From Podocnemis expansa (Eukaryota > Chordata > Testudines > Podocnemididae): a stretch of 64,000 bases of DNA. Where the stretch lies: NCBI GenBank assembly GCA_007922195.1, contig ML682002.1:1251029-1315028 (forward strand), read 5' to 3'. The first letter of the stretch is position 1, and each line of letters begins with the position of its first letter. A program made the position numbers and the translations under genes. Of this stretch, positions 22,380 through 34,380 are shown in pieces. Below the pieces are notes generated by a model. The model searched no databases, was not told the DNA's origin, and worked only from the letters and a program-made list of their open reading frames with translations.

Positions 22380-23892
22380 TAATAAAGCTATTGAACTAAA
22401 ATCCTATTGGACTCCATAAATGAAAACCTGTCTCTGTTGTGGTCAGTGGTAGAACTCCCACTGATTTCAAAGGAACCAAGATTTCAACCTATTTATAGGT
22501 AATTTTCTCCACTAATTCTTCCTCTTAGTATAATCTAGCTCTGGGTTTTCAGAAAAAATCATTTTGCATTTTAAATGTGTTTTTTTTCCAGTAAGAGTTA
22601 GGCAATCATCGCTCTTAATTCTACATCTGATCGATCATTTATGCAATGCCATCAGGTCCACATGATGCTTTCTTTTCTGAAGAAAGCAGCCGCAAGATTG
22701 ACTAATATGCAGCATGGTTTATTTCTGTGCTGCTCAGGAGCCTGAAGAACAAAAAGTACAAAAATAAAGTACAAATAAAGTATAAAAAAAGAAAAAAAAA
22801 GGAGAGTATTCAATCAAGCATCACCTGCACAAAGACAAACGGGATTTAATTTTTTTCCCCCGAAGAGCAACTTTACACAAAATCCCATATTCGTGTTGAA
22901 TGAAGTAGAGAAAAGCAAAGGGAAAAATGATTCTAAGGAGCTACAGACAAGAGAAAAGGAACCTTTTCATAAAGCATAATTGCTTTTATTGCTTCTTTAT
23001 AATTAAAAATGAGATGAAGAGGGAGGGAGGAAAAACAGAATCTTTTCCTTTTTTTTTTAATTGAATTTGAAGGTTGTAGGCTGTCCATAAAAGAACAACT
23101 TTGAAACAGTTCTTTTGTGTTTTCCTGTTAATTCTTGTCTGCTTCCTTTTCTTCCTCAGCTCATTTTATGTGTGTTTCTCTCTGTGATAGACAGCAGGTT
23201 TTCCACAGACTCTCTGTTTTAATATCTAACACATTATGGTTAGAAAGAGTAATGAATCCTATTACGAAAAAGAGCACAGGCTGTTAGCTGGTGTTCATCA
23301 ACGTGACAATAGGATGAAATTAGGAAGGAGAAAATAGAGACTGAACACCCGAAAAGTGGAGTAGTCACCCTAGGGAAGTGTGGAAACCCCATTGGTTGAG
23401 CCATTTAAAACTAGACTTTTACAAAGCTCTAGAGAATACATAGGAGGGAACACTTCTGCCATAACTAATGAGTCTTTCTTGTCTCTAACATTTATGAGTC
23501 TCATCATATCGTCAGTATATAAATACAGAGCACTGATTAATCAAGTGTGTTGCAGTGGGCGTAGGACACTACCGCTGTCCTTGGTCTGTGTTTGCAATTG
23601 AAACAATTGAGATGCCTAGTAGGGGGAAGGGATAACACAGCGGCATGTAGCGTACGAAGACTGCCTGAGTATAAAACGCTGTGTGGAAATGAAGCATGGT
23701 TTAGGTGAGCAGAGCAGAGTGCCTTACTTGTCCGAACCCTGGGATATATACATTACATGGCTCTCCACATGTCCAACGAATGCCATCCACGTCTACAACG
23801 GTTTCTGTAGTAGTGTATGTACCGCTGCCTCCCTTCTGCCAGGACCTTCCATGCCACGTGTAGCCACATACCAGACTGACAAGCATGGACAG
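22380..23892. other. Repeat-free stretch, possible regulatory sequence
   Basis: About 1.5 kb without a recognised element. The part at 22560-23060 contains TTAATTCTAC, ATGCAATGCC, CTTTATAATTAAAAATGAG and similar AT-rich blocks, with an A run at 22785-22800. No open frame of note. A conserved non-coding function is only a guess. Confidence 0.3.
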
Positions 23893-24243
23893 CAATGTTC
23901 CCTCTAATTTTTCATAGGTTGTGTTCACAAAAAATATCTTTTGTGCAAATGTTTGGATCCAGTGTCCAAATTTGTGCACACTCCAGTGAGTGTGGTCAAA
24001 CTTGCGAGTACAATGAAGTGTGTATGATGCAAATAATATCTACATTTTATTTTGATGTGGTGATGGAAATGATTTTATAAATTACAGAACCTTACTGGAA
24101 ACATGCTACTTGAAATCACCTTCTTCAAGTAGCATAAAAATATTAGTACTGTTGAATTTTTTTCTGTGCACTTTATTTTGTTATGTGCATGGTTTCACAA
24201 CCTGTATGCGCATGCACATGTGCACAGCTTAGAGGGAACATAG
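23893..24243. mobile_element. Non-autonomous hAT element, decayed
   Basis: Ends CAATGTTCCCTCTAATTT and CTTAGAGGGAACATAG are the same inverted ends as in 5659-6028. A GCGCATGCACATGTGCAC segment lies near the right end. No convincing 8-bp target duplication is left. Confidence 0.75.
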
Positions 24244-24266
24244 GACTGGGCAGAGCCTTTCACTAT

Positions 24267-24626
24267 GGCTGTGTTCACACACAGGGATTATTTCGATACA
24301 AGCTGTGTCGAAACAACGTGTATCGCAATAATGCCTTATTTCGAAATAACTTAATTCGAATTAAGGAAAAAAGCTCAAAGCGAAATAGCAGTTTCAGGCA
24401 ACAGTTATTTCGAAACAAGTCACTGTTGTTTCAAAACAACATGTTCGGATGGCATTGTTTTGAAACAATCATTTTGAAATAACATTGTTTCATCCCCACA
24501 TGGGGTTTAAGTTGTTTCAAAACAAAGCCGTTGTTTCGAAACAACCATGCGTCATGGGAACAGGGTATTTCTTATTTCAAAACAACCTCTGTTGTTTCGA
24601 AATAAGAGTGCTGTGTGAACACAGCC
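24267..24626. mobile_element. Palindromic Harbinger-type MITE (TTGTTTCGAAACAA word)
   Basis: Ends GGCTGTGTTCACACA and the perfect complement, TAT on both sides (24264-24266 and 24627-24629). Same family as 3098-3564 but about 110 bp shorter. The interior repeats TTGTTTCGAAACAA with many TTTCAAAA and TTTTGAAA forms. Confidence 0.87.
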
Positions 24627-24629
24627 TAT

Positions 24630-25814
24630 GATGTGTAAATGCACATATATCTACTCTACACTCTGCCGTGTTCTCTCTGAAGCCAATGAAAACCGAAGGG
24701 GTTGCAAAGCATATAAACCATAGCAAGATCCAGTCCCCAAATGCCTGGAGTGATATCCCAGAAGGGATGGCATCCCAGAAGATCCTGTGCTGGCTCAGTG
24801 ATAGAAGCATGCTATCTCTCTTTCACGTCCCTTCTCAAAACCACCATATAGCACCATATCGGGAGCAAAATCCCTTCCACTTGCCTGTAACTTACTACAG
24901 TCAGCACATAACTCTACTTTAGCCTGGTGCGTCTATAGAGACAAGTCAAGAATTACTTTCTTAAAAGAGTCAATAAGATGCCAAGTGCTATTTGTTGTTT
25001 AAACCTTTCAAACGCCCCATCACATGAAATATTCAGCAGTGAATTACAGTGCCTGACATCTAACAGAATGATTTCTTCCTGTAGCAAGATGGTTTAAATG
25101 GAGTGTGATTTTGCTACTCCTTTTGGCAAGTGCAAAAGAAAGCGTCCTGATTACCATTTTCAATGGTCCAAGGATGTAGTGTTCTTGAAAAGAAATAGCA
25201 AGTAAATAAATGTTGAAAGTATTTATGGCTTTGCCTTTCTTTTTATTTCTTTTTAATAGAAATGTTTTCTTGAGGGAATTCTATCATGGGTTTGCAAGCA
25301 GAATTCACACTTTATCTTAACCTGTGACAAATAAGCTTGAAAAGAACTCAGTGCTGCTGGGGGCAAAAGCTAGATTTACAGTTTGCCTGAATGAAAAATG
25401 CATAGTCAGAACATCAGCAGGAATATTTCAGGGGAAGGGAAATGATGGTATCAGACAGAGATGGAATAATTGTGGAGAAAAAAACCCAACCAATCTCTAC
25501 TGGGAATAAATCTGGGACCTTCCCAGGCAAGAGAGGATAAAACATGAATCAATAAATATAAGACATTGCATTGGATATCTCCAGAAAAGCACCAGTAGGG
25601 AATCTTGGACATGTTATGATATTTTTCTCTCTTCCACTCTTTCCCAAATCATTTATTTGATCTAGAGACAATTTATTTGGAACTTTGTCATTATTAGATG
25701 GGGGTTTTGTTCCTTTCTGTGACCTGCTATTGCCAAAGCAGGCTGAGACTCTTTTTAACCTTTTATCTCCCATACCCAAGAAAAAGAATGGTCTTGTGTT
25801 GAAGTACTTGGCCA
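24630..25814. other. No recognisable feature
   Basis: About 1.2 kb with only short frames and no repeat recognised. Confidence 0.35.
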
Positions 25815-26062
25815 TCACAGGAGATCTGGAGTCAGTTTCTAGCACTGTCACAAAATTCTTGTATGACCTTAGGCTTTATCTGTCTCAGTTTCCTATTTGC
25901 AACATGAGGATAAAACTTCCTTTTTTTGTCTTGTCTAGTTAAGTTGTATGCACTTTGGAGAAGCGGTTGTCTCTTCCCATGTGTATATACAGCACTGGCT
26001 CGGATGGATACCTTATCTTGATTGGGACACCTAGGTGCTGCTGTAGAACAAATAATAAAAAA
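25815..26062 (+). repeat. MIR-type CORE-SINE, near complete 3' two thirds
   Basis: Core TATGACCTTAGGCTTTATCT, then TCAGTTTCCTATTTGCAA, later TATATACAGCACTGGCTCGG and the end CTGCTGTAGAACAAATAATA. This order is that of an amniote MIR-like element. Confidence 0.75.
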
Positions 26063-26954
26063 TCAGACTAGGACATGGGTTGGAAGCACAAGATGCAGAA
26101 GTGAATTCTCAAAATGGAGGCTTTGCCAAGCCCTGCTCTGAATATCATGCCAGGAATTGGACACAGAGCACAGAATTAAAGAAATTCATGTAGGATGGAG
26201 AGAAGAGAGAGCCTGGAGTATTGAGTCCAGTTTAAGACCTGAGGCCTGAATCATGGCTAGCAAAGTCCAGCCATGCCATGAAGCAAGTCAAGCCATCTGT
26301 TAAAGCACGTGCTTAAAAGTTCAAGGGCCGATACACGAACTTGGCAAGGGCACTACATGTGCTGGCAAAAGTCAAGCACTTCTGATAAGCACCAGATACT
26401 GGGTACGCACGTGACACATCCTGACCTAAAGCTGGTTGAGAGGGGTTAACAGAAGTGATGAAGAGGAATGTTTGACGTGAGACGTCAGGAGCCAGGCATA
26501 AGTGGAGGTAACAAGCAGATATAATGAAACATCTAAGGTGGTACATAAATTGTTTGTCCCAGTCTATGAATGCCGGGCACCTTGCCTTAACCCTTCATGC
26601 AGTTGAGAGGACAACAGAAATTCCCACTGCTCACAGAGTCAGTCCTTGCCATGGGGTATTTACGTGTCACTGTACCTCTGGCTCCTATAGGACTCAAAGC
26701 CTGTGTCTTAAGGGCAATTAACGGCCAAGTGCTTTTGTCACTGAACCGTGCCTGTGTCTCTATGAGTAACCTTGAGGTCCGCTGAATTATCAGGCTGCAT
26801 TCCTGGCTGGAGTCCCTAGAAAAGAAGCACTGAGCAGGCGTAACCACTTGGCATCAGTACCGACATTCTTAATGACAGAGCGTTGGCCTATCGATGGCCA
26901 TTGGCCAACGTGGAAGGGTCAGAACTCTGTGCTCAGGGTGCCTCTAAATCTTTG
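26063..26954. other. No recognisable feature
   Basis: About 890 bases. Frames below 90 codons, no familiar motif. Confidence 0.35.
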
Positions 26955-27118
26955 ACTGCCACAAGCTGTGACTGGATAAAAGGGTGGGATCACTCAACAT
27001 TGCCCTTTCCATGGATTCCCTCTGAAACCTCTGGCATTGGCCACCACTGGAGGATGGGGTCATGGGCTAGATGAAAAACTGGTTTGACCCAGCATAGCCA
27101 TTCTTGGGTTCCTAACCC
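26955..27118 (+). mobile_element. CR1-like 3' tail
   Basis: GGATTCCCTCTGAAACCTCT, CATTGGCCACCACTGGAGGA, TGGGCTAGATG and GACCCAGCATAGCCATTCTT follow the order of an older CR1 subfamily's 3' UTR, the same subfamily as 55211-55560. Confidence 0.75.
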
Positions 27119-27130
27119 AAGGGTTAGGAA

Positions 27131-27330
27131 ATAAATAATAATAAACAGCACCTTCCATCTGAGCATGCTATATTATCTTGCAAAGATGATTTAAACCTCA
27201 TAAAAACTCCTGTGAAGTAGGTAAGCATTAACAGCTTCATATTACCAATGAAACAATCAAAAACTAAAGAGGTCAAGTGACTCTATGGTCATACAAATAG
27301 CCAGTGGCTGATTTGGATAGAGAAGCTGGA
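27131..27330 (-). repeat. MIR-type CORE-SINE
   Basis: CCTGTGAAGTAGGTAAGCAT, AATGAAACAATC and GAGGTCAAGTGACTC are the reverse-strand MIR core, followed by a CCAGTGGCTGATTTGGA segment. Confidence 0.7.
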
Positions 27331-27366
27331 GGACTGATTTGCAGCACTTTGCTCTCCATACTAGAC

Positions 27367-27540
27367 CTGTGGTTCACAATCATTTGCAGGTCATGACACA
27401 CTTGGTGGTGTATTGCGACCATACAGGACACACCAGCCCACCACTCTCTCACCCAATCCAGCCATCTCCGTGGCTCTCCATGACACATCATTGTGTGGCA
27501 ACATGGTAATGTGTCCTGACACAGTAGTTGAGAAGCACTG
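27367..27540. mobile_element. Short hAT MITE (TTCTCAA family)
   Basis: Ends CTGTGGTTCACAAT and GTTGAGAAGCACTG. The flanking octamers TACTAGAC and TATTAGGC agree at six of eight bases. The middle matches 36538-36735 (GACACACTTGGTGGTGTATT against ACACATTTGGTGGCATATC). Confidence 0.78.
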
Positions 27541-27677
27541 TATTAGGCAGCACTGCAGAAGGGAGGAGAACAAGGGTAATTTGGCCTAAGGAAAGACTGT
27601 GTTACAGATGGAAATAAAGTATCAACACCTGTAATACCAAAAGTCAGTATATTAACTTTGTGCACATCATTAAATAA

Positions 27678-27910
27678 GTCCTGGTCTATACTGGGAACTT
27701 ACATCAACCTAGCTGTATCTCTCAGGGGTGTGAAAATTTCTGGTGTAGAAGTGCAAGGTCCATGGAAGAATGCTTCTGTTGACCTAGCTATCACCTCTTG
27801 GTGAGGTGGTGTAACTCGAACAATGAGAGGATACCTCCCAGTCAGTGTAAGTGGTGTCTACACTGAAGCCCTGAAACTGTGTGTTGTAGCATTTTGAGTG
27901 TAGGCACACC
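27678..27910. mobile_element. Harbinger-type MITE of a second design
   Basis: Starts GTCCTGGTCTATACTGGG and ends AGTGTAGGCACACC, with TAA on both sides (27675-27677, 27911-27913). Interior has GACCTAGCTATCACC and GAGGTGGTG segments, unlike the TCGA-word families. Non-coding. Confidence 0.7.
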
Positions 27911-27913
27911 TAA

Positions 27914-28279
27914 CCTTCTGCAGGTTCCTCTTCTGTGACCCTCCTTCTCTACACCTTTATTCCTCCTCTTCCCCAGCTGTGGTTGTAGGTGTTATGTGTC
28001 AGGCTGGGGGCAAGCAAATGGCATGCAACAGACACAGATGACTTCTAGGTCACAGATTGTAGGCCATCCAAGATGGAGGATTATCCTGGAGAGCAGTAAC
28101 TCTGAACAGAATTTAACACTCATGCTGAATAACCAGGTGAATGTGAGTAATGCAGGGGCTAAGAGGGTTAATTAATTAGATAAATAATTAGCCCTAGACA
28201 CAGAATTAGCTCTAGATCCAGCCTATCTGTGACCATTAATGGAATAAAGTGGCCAATTCTCATGTGAAAACTTGTCTTC
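27914..28279. other. No recognisable feature
   Basis: About 370 bases. Nothing recognised. Confidence 0.35.
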
Positions 28280-28590
28280 TGTTGAAGAGCTAAAAGAGCT
28301 CACTTTAGTTAGATTACCAATTAGAAAGTTAAAAACTAATTTGATTATTACTCACATGATAAGAAGGCAACTGACTCCCATCAGATTCTTTAATCTATTA
28401 GACAAAGACACCGCAAGTGCCAATGTTTGCAGCTGTCAGCAAAGTCAAATCTGTGCTTAAGGTTTGTGACAGAGAGTGGTTAACCACTGGAACAGTTTAT
28501 CTAGGGATGTGGTTAATTTGTGCTCACTTGGAGCCTTTAAATCAAGATTAGATGTCTTGCTCAGAAAAGTCTTTCTAGTTCTATCACCAA
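28280..28590 (+). mobile_element. Old CR1 3' fragment
   Basis: GTGGTTAACCACTGGAACAG, GGAGCCTTTAAATCAAGATT and AGATGTCTTGCTCAGAAAAG match the end of ORF2 and start of the 3' UTR in old CR1 copies. No open frame remains. Confidence 0.65.
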
Positions 28591-29297
28591 ACTCATCTTT
28601 ACAAGTCTAACAGTCATACTGACATACAGGTGAGCTGGTTTGGTTTTCAGCTTTGAATCTGTCACTGCTTTGTGATGTCTACAGTCTCAGCAAAAGCTGA
28701 TGTTTGACTGACCAGCATCACATACTCACTGCGAAGCAACTACGTCTGCTAAGAAACATGGGTATTCGCAGGGAAAGACTGTTGGGACAACTTGTCAGAT
28801 TTCCTAATCCCCATCCCTATGCGACCGTACGGCCTCATAGTGGCAAGAACATCAATTATTTGGGTGCCAAAGAGACATAGGGGACGTACACCATGTGTAC
28901 TTAGCTAGACACTTCATGGAAGGAGGTTTTAGTTCTTTTGGGAGAAAAAGTCATGTATGTGCTACTTCTTTTTGACCTTCTCTTCATCTCCTCTGATCCT
29001 TGTCTCTCTCCTCCAGGATGTCTTGCCATACTATCTGCCTCTTCCCTTGCACATGCCATCCTGTTGCCTTGTCCTGCCCTTTGTCTTGTTTCCTTCCTCC
29101 ATTTTTATACTTCTCAGCAATCCAGATCTTCTTTTTCCCCAGACCATAACAGCCCAGAGATTCTATTTCTCTGAGAAGGGTGGATTAGCTCCTTAGCAGT
29201 GGACCATGTTCAAGGGAAGATGGGCAAGTTGATTCTCTTTTCTACCCTGCTGCATGATGCCTACTGAATACAGGGGATAGGATACTGTGCTTTAATG
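28591..29297. other. No recognisable feature
   Basis: About 700 bases. A C/T-rich part at 28960-29170 gives overlapping 78-79-codon frames of low complexity. No gene. Confidence 0.35.
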
Positions 29298-29514
29298 CAG
29301 TGTTTCCCAATCAGTGTGCCAGTGCACACAGGTGTGCCCTCAGGTCTGAGCAAGTGTGCCCCAAAATTTTTTGAAAAATTACTCCAAGAGCTCTGGATTG
29401 GCTCATTGGCGTATGCATATTCATGAGTTCATTTGGAAACTCTATGGTGGTGTGCCTCAAATTAATGAAAGGGAGCAAGGTGCGCCATGGCAGGAACAAT
29501 GCTGGGAACCACTG
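29298..29514. mobile_element. Short hAT MITE (TTTCCCAA ends)
   Basis: Ends CAGTGTTTCCCAATCAG and GCTGGGAACCACTG. The octamers CTTTAATG (29290-29297) and CTTTAGTG (29515-29522) differ at one base. Confidence 0.82.
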
Positions 29515-29522
29515 CTTTAGTG

Positions 29523-31921
29523 ACCCTGGTCTGGTCAACATTCCCGAAAGAACTTTTAGTGGTGCTTTGTCCCAGGCTTCATAATTTGGATCCACAGCCC
29601 CCATCCTATCTCAGGTCATAGGCACCAGCTGGATGTCAAGTGGTAAAGCATTTTTTGAGTTACTATTGTCCTGGGCTGTGTGGGGTCTGGTGGTTTAGAA
29701 ATGAAAGGTTCTTTGCCCTGTTATAGTATTTCTCTCACTCCCCACCTTTGGAATGGAATTTCTCCTCGCGTCGCAGCATTCTAGCTCTGTGGGTCAGATT
29801 CTCATGTCAGTGATGCTAGTATATATTTGGAGTCAATGCATAAAATTCAGTGAAAGAAAATGAGTAAAGAGAAATCCCATATATAGAATCTTCAGTGGTG
29901 TTATCTGGATTTAGAAAGTGTTAATGAGAGTAGAAGCGGGCTCTTTTCAGGTATCCTTTTATATAAGTCATGCATGCTATGCAAGTTAAATTCTCCTCCT
30001 CATTGTTTCCATATAGATCAAAGCCATGCTGTATTTACTGTCAGCATATTAAAGAGTTATTTGGACTTTATTTAATCTCTGATTCACTTATCTTATTTAA
30101 ACATTAATTATACATGGAATAATTCTTGCAACTTTCCCAGGCTGTTAATGAATGTGGGACTGATTTATTGTAACTCTGAGTTCATTACATCACAAATAAT
30201 TTCACCTTCTTAAACCTCAGTGGAGGCTTTTCCTGCCAATTAGTATTTAACATACATGTTTTATGGGATCTAACTTAAAAGGGGATTCAGACTGATGTTG
30301 TAAGTCTCGCGAAGTACCTTTCAAAAATTGTTATCAAAAGGAGACAGGTGCCATTCCCGAGAATTGTAAGTTGCGACAGATTGCTCCAGAATGACCCTCT
30401 TACAGTCAGCATCTTTAGTTTAAATTGGAAATCCTTAAACACATTGGGATTACTAATTGCTCATGGCAAGGCTGCTGAAAATGTAAATTTCTAATTAAAA
30501 TATAAATTAAGCCTCACAAATGAATACCTGCTATCTCTCGAATGATACGCAAAAGTTCTATGCTGTTAATTAATGTTATCACCTATTAGCTTTATTTACA
30601 TAAGCAGATACAATTCAAGTCCCTTTGCTTTTGCTTATATATAGCATTTTAAATATATATATATATATATATTTAAAGAAATAATGACTCTGATCCTTCC
30701 CTGTGTATTCTAATCACAGATTTGTTGCGTTCTCTTTCAACATGCCCTTGAAGTTTTCTGGATGTATTTTCCTTTGGTTAACTCTATGCTTGGTACCAAG
30801 AGGTGGGAATCAGTGGAAAGAGTATGCAGGAAATTGCTTTTGAACATCTCTGTATAAAAGAAAGCTAACATGCATTATGTTCAAAGTCTCAATGGACCAG
30901 ATAATTATTTACTATTCCTAACTTTGAATATTTTTTTAGCCAGTTAAATAGATTATAAATGTTGCATTAAAACCATAAAGCTCCTTCTGTCTTAATAAAT
31001 CATTTAAAATGCTCCCACATTCATCTCTTAGGTATGAATATGTATAACGACATGTTCTGCACTTCAGGCTCGTTTCCCAAGGAAAAACTTGACATTTTGT
31101 TAGTGTTTCTTTAATGGTGCCAGGTAATAAATAGTACCGTATGAATGATCAACAATAACAGCAAGAAAAGAAAGTCAGAGCTTATTGACGAATGAGACTA
31201 GAGAAATGTCTTTCACAATTCAACAAGGAATGTTGTCCTACAGAAACTGTCCTGTCATCAAATCCCAGTCCTCAGGCAACTTTCCGGGTTATCTCAGTAA
31301 CTTTTTCCTTACCCACAAACCCCTAAAAAAGATGTATTTTTGCTAGAAATGCCTGTGTTCTCAATAGCACTAGGAAGAAGAATTGTTTTTGTTTCTGACT
31401 TTTGCTCTTCCTGCATGGGTTAGTTTTTGGTTGAAAGGTTTGAATGAACCAAAAACTTCCATCTAAATTTTAACTGAAATTGTTACTTTTCCAACTAACT
31501 TATTACTGGCTTCCACTCAAGTGGCTCTGACCCAAAGCTGAACCATAATCCAAGTCAATATGACACCATGACCAAAATCCATATGGATTTAACCTAAAGT
31601 GGAATCTGGCTTTCAGACCCTTCCAGTTTCATTTTTAAATACAAATTAGAGTGATAAGTGTTTCTCATTCAAGACAGGCCAGAGCTCCAGAATTCAGAGC
31701 CAGAACTGATTATGTAACACCCAAAAGTTTAGCAGGATTTCCATCCCAGGTGTTGGTCCAGTCCATTTTCATGACAAAGGCCATGTGCAAAATTTGGATC
31801 CAGATCTGAACTTGGGTTTAGGATGACCCTCAAGAACCTGAGGTGTTAACTAAGGTGTTTGCGTTTGAGCTCATATTGACTTCTGATCTTCCAGACCCTC
31901 TTGTTGTTGACCAAAGTATAG
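29523..31921. other. Longest repeat-free stretch; candidate conserved non-coding sequence
   Basis: About 2.4 kb with no recognised transposon. AT-rich and rich in homeodomain-type cores: TTCTAATTAAAATATAAATT near 30490 and TTAATTAATG near 30569. An (AT)n run lies at 30651-30672. No frame of note. Function unknown. Confidence 0.35.
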
Positions 31922-31982
31922 ACTCAAAGAAATGTAGGGCTGGATGGGAACTCAGGAAGTTATAAAAGTTAAGTCTCCAATG
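31922..31982 (-). mobile_element. CR1 3' tail fragment
   Basis: AAATGTAGGGCTGGATGGGA is the complement of the CR1 end. Confidence 0.7.
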
Positions 31983-32064
31983 GGCTGCAATAATTTACAT
32001 TCTTTTTCATTGTTTGGTTTAGTGGGTGGGTGCTGGATGGTACATGTGGCTGGACAGTAGAGGA

Positions 32065-32104
32065 TATACATGAGGTCAGAGTTGGTGATCACCTTAAACT
32101 TTAT
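32065..32104 (+). mobile_element. CR1 3' tail fragment
   Basis: ATGAGGTCAGAGTTGGTGAT and CACCTTAAACTTTAT match a CR1 tail. The next element begins at the terminal octamer. Confidence 0.6.
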
Positions 32105-32842
32105 GATTATGTCTACACTGCAGCCTTAGCTCAACTTAACCTTCCTTAAGTTGACCTAAGAAAAGCTCCATCCACATCGGGAATCTATTAAGCTGACTCA
32201 AGTGCTTCCTTAAATCGACTTAATAACTCCACCTCTTAAGATCGACTTAATGCTTAAGTTGACCTTATTAAGTCAGCTTGAGCCAGTGTAGATGGGGAAT
32301 AGTCCTTAAGTTGACTTAATAATGCTTAAGTCAACCTAGCAGATGGCAGTGTGGTTGTAGGCAGTCTACAGGGCTATGTCTACACTTGCAAATTAGTTCA
32401 AATTAAGGATGCTTTATCTGAACTAACTTATTCCCTGCCTCCACTAGGCTTGCATTAGTTTGAATTAAGACATTTCTTAGTCTAAGCTAATGAAAACTTA
32501 ATTTGAAGTAGAAAGACCTGCCCATGAGGTCAAACTAAGCCCTTAGTTCAATCCTTAGTTTGAACTAACAAAGTGGACTTAAATGTTCACACTGTGCCAA
32601 GTTCAAACTAAGGGCAGTTAGTTCGAATTAACAAAGTGAGTTAAATCAAAGTATCTCTAATTCGACTTAGTCCACATTGTTAATTCAAACTAATAAGTTT
32701 GAATGTAGTTCAAACTACATTCAAACTTATTAGTCCAAATTAACAAATTTGAGCTAAGTTTGGGAAGTACAGACATAGCCCAGGAGTTATGAATGTGGAC
32801 GTTCTAAGATGACTTAACAGAGCCTCCAGTGTAGACATACCC
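32105..32842. mobile_element. Palindromic Harbinger-type MITE (AAGTCGACTT word), carrying a nested MITE
   Basis: Ends GATTATGTCTACACTGCAG and CCAGTGTAGACATACCC. The interior repeats TTAAGTTGACCTAAG, AAGATCGACTTAATGC and AAGTCAACCTAG. A second MITE (32372-32780) sits inside it. Target bases at the two ends (TAT and AAT) differ at one position. Confidence 0.75.
32372..32780. mobile_element. Nested palindromic MITE (TTAGTTCGAACTAA word)
   Basis: Begins GGCTATGTCTACACTTGC and ends GTACAGACATAGCC. CAG is on both sides (32369-32371 and 32781-32783), so the insertion into the older MITE is clear. The interior is a series of TTAGTTTGAACTAA, TTAGTTCGAATTAA and related palindromes, with a perfect inverted stretch around 32690-32730. 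Confidence 0.88.
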
Positions 32843-32845
32843 AAT

Positions 32846-32886
32846 GACTGTATGACTGTAGTTCCTTTTGGCCTGGCCTTAGACTC
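32846..32886 (+). mobile_element. CR1 3' tail fragment
   Basis: TAGTTCCTTTTGGCCTGGCC followed by TTAGACTC resembles a CR1 tail. It lies between two MITEs. Confidence 0.5.
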
Positions 32887-32889
32887 TAT

Positions 32890-33143
32890 AGCCCTGGCCA
32901 CATTTGGAGTTCATTAACTCAGCTTAATAACTCCTGCTCTTAAAGTTGACTTTCAAGGTTAAGTTGACTTTATAAAGTTAAATTAACACAATGTGGCCAT
33001 TAAAGTTGACTTTATAAAGTCAATTTAATGCAATGTGGACTCACTAAGTCAACTTAATAAGGTCTACTTAAAGTTGACTTTAAGTAGACTTTATTAAGTC
33101 GACTTAATAATGTCAACTTAGCTTTTGTAGTGTAGACACAGCC
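32890..33143. mobile_element. Palindromic Harbinger-type MITE (AAGTCGACTT word)
   Basis: Right end TAGTGTAGACACAGCC. Left end AGCCCTGGCCACATTTGG is diverged, but the same phrase appears inside the left end of 4887-5243. TAT on both sides (32887-32889, 33144-33146). Interior: AAAGTTGACTTT, TTAAGTCGACTTAA and variants in both halves. Confidence 0.78.
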
Positions 33144-33159
33144 TATAACTGTATGACTC

Positions 33160-34380
33160 TAGTCCAGCCCTCTGTGCTGAGGCAGGACCAACTACACCTA
33201 GAAGCTGTTTGTACAACCTGCTCTTAAAAATCTCTAGTGACGTGGATTCCAGAACCTCCTTTGGAAGTCCACTTCATGGTTTAACTACCCTTAGAAAGGT
33301 TTCTCTAACATCTGATGTAAATTGCCCTTGCTGAAGAACAAGCCCATTACTTCTGGTCCTACCTTTGGTGGACTTAGAGAAAAACTGATCACAGTTCTCT
33401 TTATAATAGCCCTTAACTTGTTTGATCACTATTATCAGGTCCGCCTTCACTCTTCTTTTTTGAAAACTAAACATGTCATTTTTTAACCTTTCTTAAAACT
33501 TTTCTTGGTTTAGTGTTCTAAACCTTGAATCAGTTTTTAGTTTCCTTTGGACTCTCCCCAATTTGTTCACATCTTTTCTAAAGTGTGGCACCAAGAACTG
33601 GACACAAGATACCATTTGAGGCCTCAACAGTGCTGAGTAGAATATGACAATTACTTTCAATGTCTTACATATGATATCCTTTTTAATACACCACAGAACT
33701 ATATTATTCTGTTTAGCAACTACATCTCATTATTATCGCCTTTCTCATTTTGTACTTGGGCATTTAATTTTTTTTCTTTATAAGGGTAGTATTTTGGTAT
33801 GAAATCAAGAAGATGAAATTCAATAAAGACAAACTCAAAGTAATTTTGATTTCTAATAATGCAATCCCTCCCAGGTTAGTGTCATCTGAAAATTTTATAA
33901 GCACAGTCCCGTTCCATTATCTAAGTAGTTAATCAAAATATTGAATAATACTGGACCCAGCTCTAACTCCCATGGGAGCCCACTATATACTTCCTCCCAG
34001 CTTGATAGTGAACCATTGATAAATACCCTTTGTGTATGGTGTTTCAATAAGTTGTACACCCCTCTTATAGCAATTTAATCTAGGTCACATTTCCCAGTTT
34101 GCATAGGTAAATGTTACATAATACTGTGTCAAAAGCTTTACTAAAATCAAGATATATCTACCACTTGTGCCCCCCAGCTAGGCTAGCAATTCTGTTGAAG
34201 AAGGGATTTGGGTTGGTCTGGTATGAATTTAACAAATACATTTTGTTAATATTTATTCTCCAGGTGTTTACAAATTGATTGCTGAATAATTTGTTCCAAT
34301 ATCTTTCCAGAAATTGAGGTTCAGCTGATTGGCCTGAAACTCACCAGTAAAGAGTTCCTATTGATTTATTTCCTATAGCC
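33160..34380 (-). pseudogene. Decayed CR1 ORF2 and 3' region
   Basis: A long, old CR1 copy on the minus strand. Near 33176-33300 it carries the 3' tail and last codons. At 33550-33620 it matches the PHLEY..WAP region of ORF2 (complement of CACCAAGAACTGGACACAAG), around 33870-33990 the catalytic FADD and GVPQGS regions, and about 34140-34380 the LDFSKAFD and upstream parts. Many stops and frameshifts, so there is no function. The order is the same as in the intact copy at 60534-64000, which makes the assignment secure. Confidence 0.8.
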
